Positions 1-5,500 of a DNA stretch of 6,162 bases are shown in pieces. Each line of letters opens with the position of its first letter. The first letter of the stretch is position 1. The translations under genes and the position numbers were made by a program. Under the pieces are notes generated by a model that was not told where the DNA came from, searched no databases, and saw only the letters and a program-made list of their open reading frames with translations. The stretch covers positions 1 to 6,162 of the forward strand of contig JBFMAE010000147.1 of the NCBI GenBank assembly GCA_040756085.1, written 5' to 3'. This DNA is from JBFMAE01 sp040756085. GTDB taxonomy: Bacteria > Desulfobacterota > BSN033 > UBA1163.

Positions 1-307
1 TTACAGCCACTATACCAAGGCGATCTCCCCCGATGTCTTCACCCCTCTCTATGGAACCTTTATCATCTGGGTGATGCTGATGGTGGGAGGGAGTGGAAAC
101 AATAAAGGTGCGATTCTGGGAGCCTTTGTCGTCTGGGGAATCTGGATCGGCACAAAGTTCATGACCGATCTCCTTCCTTATACCCTGAAGGCCAGGGCCC
201 CTTATATCCGTTTTCTTCTCATCGGGATCCTTCTGGAAATCATTCTTATCTATCGACCGCAGGGTCTTCTGGGTGAGGAGAAGAAGGTTTCTAAGATGAT
301 CGATTAA
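1..307 (+). CDS. livM: LivM-type branched-chain amino acid ABC transporter permease, C-terminal part (5' end outside window)
   Basis: Partial gene: the reading frame is open from base 2 (first complete codon) to a TAA at 305-307, giving the last 101 residues. LivM is one of two inner-membrane permeases of the LivHMGF high-affinity uptake system for leucine, isoleucine, valine and related substrates. Seen here: the typical end of the family, with a segment like MLMVGGSGNNKGAILGA (a conserved Gly-rich loop after a transmembrane helix), two hydrophobic stretches (FVVWGIWIG and FLLIGILLEIILIY), and the closing RPQGLLGEE signature after the last helix. It is the only plus-strand gene and converges on the livK-like gene, with 39 bp between the stop codons. 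A canonical liv operon has the permease and binding protein co-directional, so these two are separate transcription units. The true substrate could be another amino acid or an amide, since the family is broad. Confidence 0.9.
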   Translation, partial: YSHYTKAISPDVFTPLYGTFIIWVMLMVGGSGNNKGAILGAFVVWGIWIGTKFMTDLLPYTLKARAPYIRFLLIGILLEIILIYRPQGLLGEEKKVSKMID

Positions 308-346
308 AAAAGGGAGGTCTCCCAAGAGACCTCCCTCCATGGAGGG
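305..346 (-). terminator. Intrinsic terminator of the livK-like gene in the convergent gap
   Basis: An inverted repeat at 311-321 and 326-336 forms an 11-bp stem (core GGGAGGTCTC / GAGACCTCCC) with a 4-nt loop. On the minus strand it is followed at once by a run of six T's (complement of the A run at 306-311), the classic Rho-independent layout, 11 bases after the livK stop codon. A second palindrome, CCCTCC-AT-GGAGGG at 333-346, overlaps the right arm and could form a competing hairpin. On the plus strand no T-run follows, so it is a weak terminator at best for livM. Confidence 0.8.
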
Positions 347-1573
347 TTATTCCTTTGGAATCTCAAACTCCAGCCTAACCGTAATGATATTTCCACCCTT
401 ATATTGCCAGACCTCAATCGGAGTGATCACGTCTCCATTGGCATCGAAATCGACCGAACCTGAAGCGCCTTCATAGTTGATCTCCTTTTTTTGGTTAAGA
501 AGCTCGAAGGCCTTTTTGAATTCACCCGATTTGATCACCTCCCCGGGGGGATTGGCCACGGCGCGGAGATTGTCCCGAATATTTTTTGAGTTGATGGGCA
601 ACCCCTTTGCCTTAGCGGCATAGGCGGCCAGTCCGATCACGGCGACCGCATCGTATCCATTGGTGATGTAAGGCAGGGGAGGAAGTTTGCCGAATTCTTT
701 GGTGAAATCCCCGACAAAAATATCATAAGCATCGCCCTTTGCCGAGGCAGCAACGGTTCCATATTGGCCCTCCACATTGGGTGCTCCAACGGCCTTGATG
801 ATGTCGAAGGATTTCGTGCCATCACAATAGAGGAAGTTCTTGAATTTGAAAAACTCGATTGCTTCTTTGATATAAACCTTGGCATGATCGGGATAACTGA
901 AGGCGCAAAGGACCACGGGTTTCTTTTCCATAGCCTTCTTCAATTCTGCGGTGTAGGACTCCGCAGCCTTCTCGTCATGGGGGACCATGGCCAGCACCTT
1001 ACCGCCCCGTTTCTCAAAGGATTTCTTAAACTGCTCGGCAAGACCCTGACCATAGGGATTGTTCACATAAAGGACCGAGGCAGTCTTATTCCCCAACTCC
1101 CTCGCCAGTTTGCCCGCGATGACACCTTGGAGCGCATCAGAAGGGCAGGTCCGGTAGAGGAAATCCTTCCCTTTGTCGGCAGGAAGGACGGAGATGAGGG
1201 GAGAGGTTGAGGCAGGTGAGATTTGAATAACCCCAGCAGGAATGGTTACGGATTCGGCCACGGGGATGGTGACACCACTCGCCAACGAACCCACAATCGC
1301 CAACACCTTATTTATCTCGACCAATTTTTTGGCTGCGTTGACGCCCGGGATAGCAGAAGTCTCACTATCTTCATTAAAAAGTTTCACATCGAGTCCTGCT
1401 TCCTTTAACTGTTTCGCCGCCAACTCACAGCCATTCTTAATGTTCGGCCCAAATTCCTTTAGAGGACCGGTATAGTCGAGAAGGGTTCCGATCCTCACCT
1501 CCTGGGCCATCGAAGCACCGGAAAAGATGAAAAAACAGAGACATAACAATAATACAAACAGATATTTAGCCAT
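347..1573 (-). CDS. livK: ABC transporter periplasmic substrate-binding protein, LivK / Peripla_BP_6 family
   Basis: A 408-residue binding protein that captures an amino acid (leucine/isoleucine/valine type, or a related compound) in the periplasm for a LivHMGF transporter. The signal peptide covers about residues 1-23: MAK, then a hydrophobic core of Leu/Cys/Phe/Val, then SMA before QEVRIG, so cleavage by signal peptidase I is likely after A23; there is no lipobox. The mature part has two Rossmann-like lobes: it starts with RIGTLLDYTGPLKEFG, then VGSLASGVTIPVAE (about 95-108), ISPASTSP (118-125, ligand-site loop), YVNNPYGQG (169-177), NGYDAVAVIG (305-314) and the C-terminal YEGASGSVDFDANGD (367-381). 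The start chosen is the ATG at 1573, with AGGAGG at 1586-1581 and a 7-nt spacer; an upstream in-frame TTG at 1591 overlaps this site and is unlikely. It is the last gene of the minus-strand array and has a terminator. Family is certain; ligand is not. Confidence 0.93.
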   Translation of the reverse strand: MAKYLFVLLLCLCFFIFSGASMAQEVRIGTLLDYTGPLKEFGPNIKNGCELAAKQLKEAGLDVKLFNEDSETSAIPGVNAAKKLVEINKVLAIVGSLASGVTIPVAESVTIPAGVIQISPASTSPLISVLPADKGKDFLYRTCPSDALQGVIAGKLARELGNKTASVLYVNNPYGQGLAEQFKKSFEKRGGKVLAMVPHDEKAAESYTAELKKAMEKKPVVLCAFSYPDHAKVYIKEAIEFFKFKNFLYCDGTKSFDIIKAVGAPNVEGQYGTVAASAKGDAYDIFVGDFTKEFGKLPPLPYITNGYDAVAVIGLAAYAAKAKGLPINSKNIRDNLRAVANPPGEVIKSGEFKKAFELLNQKKEINYEGASGSVDFDANGDVITPIEVWQYKGGNIITVRLEFEIPKE

Positions 1574-1643
1574 ATTTTTCCCTCCTTTCAATCGAAGAAG
1601 TGACTGTTGAAAAAAGGTTCACCTCCTTTCCTGGTTAAGATTA

Positions 1644-1649
1644 ACTATT
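1644..1649. repeat. Left copy of the 6-bp direct repeat (putative target-site duplication)
   Basis: ACTATT, identical to the copy at 1828-1833. Both copies abut the terminal inverted repeats exactly, with no spare base, which is why I place the element boundaries at 1650 and 1827. Confidence 0.55.
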
Positions 1650-1827
1650 GATGAATTCGTAAAAAGTTGTCATTCCCGTGAAACTTGTCCTCGCGAAAGC
1701 GGGGAACGGGAATCCAGAGGAATTCTAAATGCCTAAAAAGACTGGATTCCTGCTGGAGTTTACCCCGTACCTGATACGGGACAGAAATGACAGAAAATAT
1801 CCTTTTCAGACTTTTTACGAGACCATC
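1650..1827. mobile_element. 178-bp non-autonomous MITE-like palindromic element
   Basis: The ends are 17-bp terminal inverted repeats (1650-1666 and 1811-1827) matching at 14 of 17 positions (GATG, three mismatches, then TCGTAAAAAG). Immediately outside lie perfect 6-bp direct repeats ACTATT at 1644-1649 and 1828-1833, the expected mark of a target-site duplication. Inside are nested palindromes: GTCATTCC (1669-1676) against the imperfect GAAATGAC (1784-1791), GGAATCCAG (1709-1717) against CTGGATTCC (1742-1750), and CCCGTA / TACGGG (1764-1769 / 1775-1780). There is no transposase, so it would have been moved in trans. From recall, the GTCATTCCCG...CGGGAATCCAG core belongs to a palindromic repeat class common in deltaproteobacterial and other genomes; I could not check that by search. 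Confidence 0.7.
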
Positions 1828-1833
1828 ACTATT
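1828..1833. repeat. Right copy of the 6-bp direct repeat (putative target-site duplication)
   Basis: ACTATT, identical to 1644-1649. It lies directly against the predicted -10 box at 1834-1839, so the insertion would have occurred just downstream of an existing promoter. Confidence 0.55.
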
Positions 1834-1862
1834 AAAATAGCTAAAGTTTTTCCTTCTGTCAA
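1834..1862 (-). promoter_or_regulatory. Predicted sigma70-type promoter reading towards livK
   Basis: On the minus strand, a perfect -35 hexamer TTGACA (1862-1857) is followed by a 17-bp spacer and the -10-like TATTTT (1839-1834, 4 of 6 consensus bases). Transcription would start near 1827, the outer edge of the MITE-like element, giving a leader of about 250 nt that includes the whole repeat. Prediction by eye only; the -10 is imperfect. Confidence 0.45.
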
Positions 1863-1905
1863 TGAGGATTCTTTTAGTAAAACCAGACTTCTTGAGCTTC
1901 TTCAT

Positions 1906-2979
1906 TCAATGAGCAGCGTAAATATGTTTCAGCCCCTGGATGGCTTGGATTCGTTCCTGAGCTAACTGGATGGCTGTATTATAGGTAGAGATGTTCCGCT
2001 CCTTGCTGATACGGAAAATTTCCATCAGTCTTAGGTAGATATTTGCAGCCTTTCGGAAGGCCCGTTCCCGATTGAAGCCTTGCTGTTCATCAGCCACCTG
2101 GATCAATCCCCCGCTATTGATGACAAAGTCCGGGCAGTAAAGGATCCCTCGTTCTCTCAACATATCTCCATGTATAGGTTCGGCCAGCTGATTGTTAGCC
2201 GCTCCACCGATCACTTGACATTTCAGTCGGGGGATTGTTCGATCATTCAAAATACCTCCAATCGCATTGGGAGAAAAGATATGGCAATCGATGTCGTAGA
2301 TCCTTTCTGGTTCCACCACCATCATATCCTTATAACTTCCTTTGACCACTTCTATCCTCTTGGGTTCTGTGTCGCTAATAATGCACTCAGCGCCGTCATG
2401 CTGGAGGTAATTGATGAGATGGCAGCCGACCTTCCCTACACCCTGAATAGCCACCCGCTTACCCTGCAGAGATTCACTTCCCCAGCACCAATTGGCAGCC
2501 GCTTTGAGGCCATGCCAGACACCATAAGCGGTGATGACGGCGGTGTCGCCCGAACCTCCATATTCTTCTGGCAAGGCGCACACATACGGAGTTTCCTGCC
2601 GGGCCCAGACAAAGTCCTCATTGACTGTTCCCAAATCGGTACCCGTAATAAATCGACCGCCCAGGGTATTAATGAATCTTCCCAAAGACCTGAAAAGAGC
2701 CTCGCATTTTTCGGTTGGGGGATCCCCCCAGATAATACACTTTCCTCCCCCTAAGTTTAACCCTGCTGCTGCGATTTTAAAGGTCATCGCTTTTGAAAGA
2801 CGCAAGACATCTTCAATGGCCTCTTCTTCGGTATCATAAATATACATTCGACAGCCTCCAGTGGCTGGTCCCAAAGTCGTATCATGGATAGCAATGATCG
2901 CTCTGAGCCCTGTTGATTTATCATAACAAAATATGAGTTGTTCGTGACCTTCCTGTGCCATCCTTTCGAAAATCTTCAT
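1906..2979 (-). CDS. Glu/Leu/Phe/Val dehydrogenase family; leucine- or phenylalanine-type amino acid dehydrogenase
   Basis: A 357-residue cytosolic NAD-dependent dehydrogenase, close to the ~364 residues of Bacillus leucine dehydrogenase. It would catalyse reversible oxidative deamination of an L-amino acid to its 2-oxo acid and ammonia. Catalytic residues fall at family positions: K68 (MTFK), K80 in LGGGK and D115 in TGTDLGT. The N-terminal catalytic domain covers about 1-145; the Rossmann NAD domain begins near 173 with GVGKVG (180-185); SPNAIGG (236-242), GGAANNQL (258-265) and NSGGLIQVADE (288-298) follow. Several motifs (TGTD, YGGSGD, GGLIQVADE) resemble phenylalanine dehydrogenase more than leucine dehydrogenase, and T40 replaces the usual Leu of GPALGG. 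The ATG at 2979 has a purine-rich site (AAGGGGG) with an 8-nt spacer. It lies 99 bp downstream of the unknown gene. Family is certain; substrate is open among Leu, Val, Ile and Phe. Confidence 0.93.
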   Translation of the reverse strand: MKIFERMAQEGHEQLIFCYDKSTGLRAIIAIHDTTLGPATGGCRMYIYDTEEEAIEDVLRLSKAMTFKIAAAGLNLGGGKCIIWGDPPTEKCEALFRSLGRFINTLGGRFITGTDLGTVNEDFVWARQETPYVCALPEEYGGSGDTAVITAYGVWHGLKAAANWCWGSESLQGKRVAIQGVGKVGCHLINYLQHDGAECIISDTEPKRIEVVKGSYKDMMVVEPERIYDIDCHIFSPNAIGGILNDRTIPRLKCQVIGGAANNQLAEPIHGDMLRERGILYCPDFVINSGGLIQVADEQQGFNRERAFRKAANIYLRLMEIFRISKERNISTYNTAIQLAQERIQAIQGLKHIYAAH

Positions 2980-3078
2980 TTCCCTTTCCCCCTTTCAACT
3001 TTGCGGAAAATCATGATGGGTGTAAGGTGTAATAAGTTCGCAGAATCATGGATTGATATCATTGTTTATAAAATAGGA

Positions 3079-4344
3079 CTACCGAACATGAAGGTTCCAT
3101 GCTGCCACAAAGGCAAAGCCCTTTTCAGTTAAGGCTTGGGCCGTTCGGTTGACAGCATCATGTTTGTCCATATAATTCTTCTCCAGTCGGGGCATATCCC
3201 CAGAGGCGAGAAGCTCTCCTTTATCTCTAAAATAATCCAAGACATCTGACGGATGATCCCGTCTCTGCTCTACCTCGATCTCTCCTCCTTCGTGCTTGGC
3301 TGAGATATTTGGCACCCGGGAGGCCACTTCTAAGAGATCACAACGGCGGTTATAGGGCTGCCGGACGATACTCTTCCAGGTCTCGGTGATATGATGTTCA
3401 ATCCGCACCCTATTCTCCAGCCCAAGTTTTCGGCGAACCTCACCGGATAGCTCCAGAGTCTGGCAATTGACCGAATTGCTCAGATTAAAACCAACTAATG
3501 GTGTAGACCTATCCTCCCGGGCGAAGAGTCGGGCTGTCATTAATGTCCAGAGAACAGAATAGGGGTTATCATTGCCCATAAAGACGGAAATTTTAAACTC
3601 CATATCGATACCCAATTTGAAAAGCAGATAACCTAAAAGAACAGTCCCGGGATTGATGTTGAGCACCTGCTGGATCCCGTACTCCGTATAGTAGTAAAGA
3701 TATTCATCCACCCATCGAAGGGCATATTCATTGGGTTGTCCAATCCCTCCAAAGTAGCCTGTGATCGTTTGCGGGCCTCCAAGGTGTATATTCGATCCAT
3801 CGGTCCCTTTGGTATCGAGAGTCTCTACATAACTTGCGCCGATGATCTGCATCGCTGCAGCCACGGCCAGAATATCCCCCTGGTCCTTTTCCTGCTCCTT
3901 CATCTTTCGAACACGAATGTACCTTGCAGGCATAACTTCCTGTTCCTCAATGGCGTGACGGGCTTCTGTCATCAGCCAGGGGAAGAATTGAAGGGCGCTG
4001 ATCTCGAGGGTGACAGCCTTCCTTTCATCAAAGGACATCTCATCCGCCTTCTTCCCAAGCACTCTTCTCCGGAAATGGGGAATGGAGATGAAGGAGCTTT
4101 TATCTCGTTTCGTCATCAACCATTCCAGATCCTTCAAGTAGGGGGAATCGATCTCTCGGAGTCTCATAAGAAGATTCGGAAGTTCTCGAGCCTCTCTTGC
4201 CCGTTCATTGATCTGCTCGGGGGTCCCATACCTTGCCACCACTTCCAGCAGAGCGTTGATCACAGGATTATCCGGTTCAAGAAGGAATTGATTGATCTCT
4301 TCTAAGGTCGGAGGTTCGATTCTTAGACGTTCTCTCAAGGCCAT
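3079..4344 (-). CDS. Uncharacterised 421-residue soluble protein in an amino-acid metabolism cluster
   Basis: I do not recognise this family. It has no signal peptide and no convincing membrane helix, so it is probably cytosolic. Residues 1-150 are charged and helix-rich (repeated Glu/Arg/Leu, e.g. RAREAREL near 48-55). The middle (about 155-300) alternates hydrophobic strands with Gly/Asn/Asp loops and looks like an alpha/beta enzyme core: DTKGTDGSNIHLGGPQT (177-193), YFGGIGQPNEY (197-207), VLNINPGT (227-234), FMGNDNPYSVLW (255-266), VGFNLSNSVNCQTLELSG (284-301). Further on, RIEHHITETWKS (314-325) and PNISAKHEGGE (345-355) are rich in His, Glu and Lys and could be active-site loops. The frame is intact, and base use looks like the neighbours. 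The ATG at 4344 follows GAAGGGGGAAAG, a good ribosome binding site very like that of the dehydrogenase. It lies between panB and the dehydrogenase. I infer an enzyme of 2-oxo or amino acid metabolism, without a reaction. Confidence 0.88.
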   Translation of the reverse strand: MALRERLRIEPPTLEEINQFLLEPDNPVINALLEVVARYGTPEQINERAREARELPNLLMRLREIDSPYLKDLEWLMTKRDKSSFISIPHFRRRVLGKKADEMSFDERKAVTLEISALQFFPWLMTEARHAIEEQEVMPARYIRVRKMKEQEKDQGDILAVAAAMQIIGASYVETLDTKGTDGSNIHLGGPQTITGYFGGIGQPNEYALRWVDEYLYYYTEYGIQQVLNINPGTVLLGYLLFKLGIDMEFKISVFMGNDNPYSVLWTLMTARLFAREDRSTPLVGFNLSNSVNCQTLELSGEVRRKLGLENRVRIEHHITETWKSIVRQPYNRRCDLLEVASRVPNISAKHEGGEIEVEQRRDHPSDVLDYFRDKGELLASGDMPRLEKNYMDKHDAVNRTAQALTEKGFAFVAAWNLHVR

Positions 4345-4555
4345 CTTTCCCCCTTCGAGACCCCATGAGAATGGGATATTTCTTTCTCCGGTGAGGGAAC
4401 ATCTGGAGTTACCATCATTTCATCAATAGGCAATTCATCATGCCCAGAGGGCACCCACGAATGATGAAAATAATCACTGCGAACGAATTTCACGAATAAA
4501 ACCTATTCGTGTCATTCGCTGTCATTCGTGCTATTCTTTTTTATTTTCTGAGCAA
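4345..4555. repeat. Spacer of nested inverted and direct repeats between panB and the unknown gene
   Basis: 211 bp, no gene. Inverted repeats: TTCATCAT 4434-4441 with ATGATGAA 4461-4468, enclosing TGCCC-AGA-GGGCA 4441-4453; CACGAATGA 4456-4464 with TCATTCGTG 4522-4530; CACGAATA 4491-4498 with TATTCGTG 4504-4511 (8-bp perfect stem, 5-nt loop). GTCATTCG is repeated directly at 4511-4518 and 4521-4528. A small hairpin CCCAT-GAGA-ATGGG sits at 4362-4375, just upstream of the next start codon. No hairpin is followed by a T-run on the minus strand, so I see no terminator after panB. It looks like a palindromic intergenic repeat rather than a coding relic. Confidence 0.7.
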
Positions 4556-5407
4556 TTACTTTCCTAGTGCCGCCATCAGTTTTTGGTACTCTCCTTCCAC
4601 CATGCTGTAAGTATGTTTGGCTTCAGGAAACCTTCCGGTTCTCACATCTTCAGCATAGGCCTGGAGAGCCTTTAACGTCTCCTCTCCGAGATTCGCATAT
4701 TTCTTGACAAATTTAGCTGTAAAAGCCTGAAAGATTCCCAGAATATCGCTGACAATCATGAGTTGACCATCAGCGTCCCCCCCGGCTCCAATGCTATAGA
4801 CAGGAATGGTTAATTCATCCCGAATGATTTTACACACCTCTGGAGGAACCGCCTCAACAAGGAGGGCAAAAGCCCCAGCTTTTTGGATGGCTTTGGCATC
4901 CTCAATCAATTCCATCGCCGATTCAGCGGTTCGACCTTGTGCCTTGAATCCACCGAGCTGTCCTGAACTTTGAGGGGTCAGGCCAATATGCCCCATCACT
5001 AGCATGCCACCCTCCGCAATCGCCCTGACCTGGGCAAAAACCCTCCGGCCCCCTTCGAGTTTAATCGCATCCACCCGAGCTTCTTTAAAAAAACGGCCAG
5101 CATTTCGAATTGCATCGTCGATGTTGACTTGATAGGAGAGAAATGGCATGTCGCCGATGATAAAAGTATTCGGGGCACCCCGGCGAACCGCTTCAGAATG
5201 GCAGATACACTGATCCATGGTGACAGGAATGGTACCTTCGTAGCCGTAGATACACATCCCCAGGGAATCTCCCACCAGGATCATGTCCATGCCCGTTTTT
5301 TCTGCAAATTGAGCTGTCCAATAATCGTAGGCAGTAATCCAAACAACCTTCTTACCAGATTCCTTCATCTTTTGGAGGTCGAATCTGTTCAGCTTTTGTT
5401 TTGTCAT
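4556..5407 (-). CDS. panB: 3-methyl-2-oxobutanoate (ketopantoate) hydroxymethyltransferase
   Basis: A 283-residue cytosolic TIM-barrel enzyme of the PEP mutase/isocitrate lyase superfamily. PanB moves a hydroxymethyl group from 5,10-methylenetetrahydrofolate to 2-oxoisovalerate, giving 2-dehydropantoate, the first step to pantothenate and CoA. Seen: the Mg-binding motifs VGDSLG (D47) and IGDMPF (D86), K116 and E118 in IKLEGG, GHIGLTPQ (139-146), FKAQGRT (154-160), the active-site Glu E185 in LVEAVP, and SIGAGGDADGQ (205-215). The last motif departs from the usual IGAGPxxDGQVLVxHD: the Pro is Gly and the downstream His is Ser (IVSD). Length is normal. The ATG at 5407 has GGAG six bases upstream. 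No panC, panD or panE lies beside it; instead it stands between an Lrp-type regulator and amino acid genes, which may link it to valine-derived 2-oxoisovalerate. Family is certain; a specialised role is inference. Confidence 0.95.
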   Translation of the reverse strand: MTKQKLNRFDLQKMKESGKKVVWITAYDYWTAQFAEKTGMDMILVGDSLGMCIYGYEGTIPVTMDQCICHSEAVRRGAPNTFIIGDMPFLSYQVNIDDAIRNAGRFFKEARVDAIKLEGGRRVFAQVRAIAEGGMLVMGHIGLTPQSSGQLGGFKAQGRTAESAMELIEDAKAIQKAGAFALLVEAVPPEVCKIIRDELTIPVYSIGAGGDADGQLMIVSDILGIFQAFTAKFVKKYANLGEETLKALQAYAEDVRTGRFPEAKHTYSMVEGEYQKLMAALGK

Positions 5408-5422
5408 ATCTATCTCCGATCA

Positions 5423-5467
5423 TGTCAGGCATCAGAGGCTCCTCGAAGAACGAGGCCTGTAATGACA
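5423..5467. repeat. 45-bp REP-like palindromic element between lrp and panB
   Basis: The outer ends are TGTCA (5423-5427) and TGACA (5463-5467). The next arms are CAGGC (5426-5430) and GCCTG (5455-5459), overlapping the outer ends. The inner stem is CCTCG (5441-5445) with CGAGG (5451-5455) around a 5-nt loop; on the minus strand it extends by AGG/CCT past a 2-nt bulge. No T-run follows, so it is not a typical terminator; it may be an intergenic palindromic repeat or an mRNA-processing or stability structure between the lrp and panB reading frames. Confidence 0.5.
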
Positions 5468-5500
5468 AATCTTTTAAACTCCCATTAGCTTCTCCTTGGA

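Larger units (their letters stand above)
1574..1905. other. Gene-free stretch between the dehydrogenase and livK: promoter, MITE-like repeat and leader
   Basis: 332 bp without a credible gene. From the dehydrogenase stop towards livK it holds a TTGACA-type promoter (1834-1862), a 178-bp MITE-like element (1650-1827) flanked by 6-bp direct repeats, and a short leader with two purine-rich ribosome-binding-like tracts: AAAGGAGGTGAACC (1629-1616, no start codon at a useful distance) and the functional AGGAGG (1586-1581). An 86-codon open frame across it on the minus strand (1645-1905) is a read-through of the repeat, not a gene. No intrinsic terminator is visible after the dehydrogenase. Confidence 0.75.

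Noticed and set aside
1571..1591. TTG at 1591 as the livK start
   Set aside because: It lies inside the AAAGGAGGG ribosome binding site that serves the ATG at 1573, and would add six residues before a normal signal peptide.
1645..1905. 86-codon minus-strand frame directly after the dehydrogenase stop
   Set aside because: It runs through the MITE-like element; its peptide is a translation of palindromic repeat DNA (hydrophilic, no family features) and it has no clear ribosome binding site of its own.
1729..1965. 78-codon plus-strand frame
   Set aside because: Overlaps the repeat and the antisense end of the dehydrogenase; no family features.
2080..2754. 224-codon plus-strand frame
   Set aside because: Wholly antisense to the dehydrogenase, whose catalytic motifs are all in place; the peptide shows no domain.
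3736..4305. 189-codon plus-strand frame
   Set aside because: Antisense to the 421-residue gene, which has the ribosome binding site and enzyme-like composition; the opposing peptide is Cys/His/Ser-rich shadow sequence.
4491..4511. Intrinsic terminator after panB
   Set aside because: The 8-bp stem is AT-rich and has no T-run on the minus strand.
4491..4530. CRISPR-like short repeats
   Set aside because: The repeated unit is only 8 bp at 10-bp spacing, with no spacers of regular length and no cas genes.
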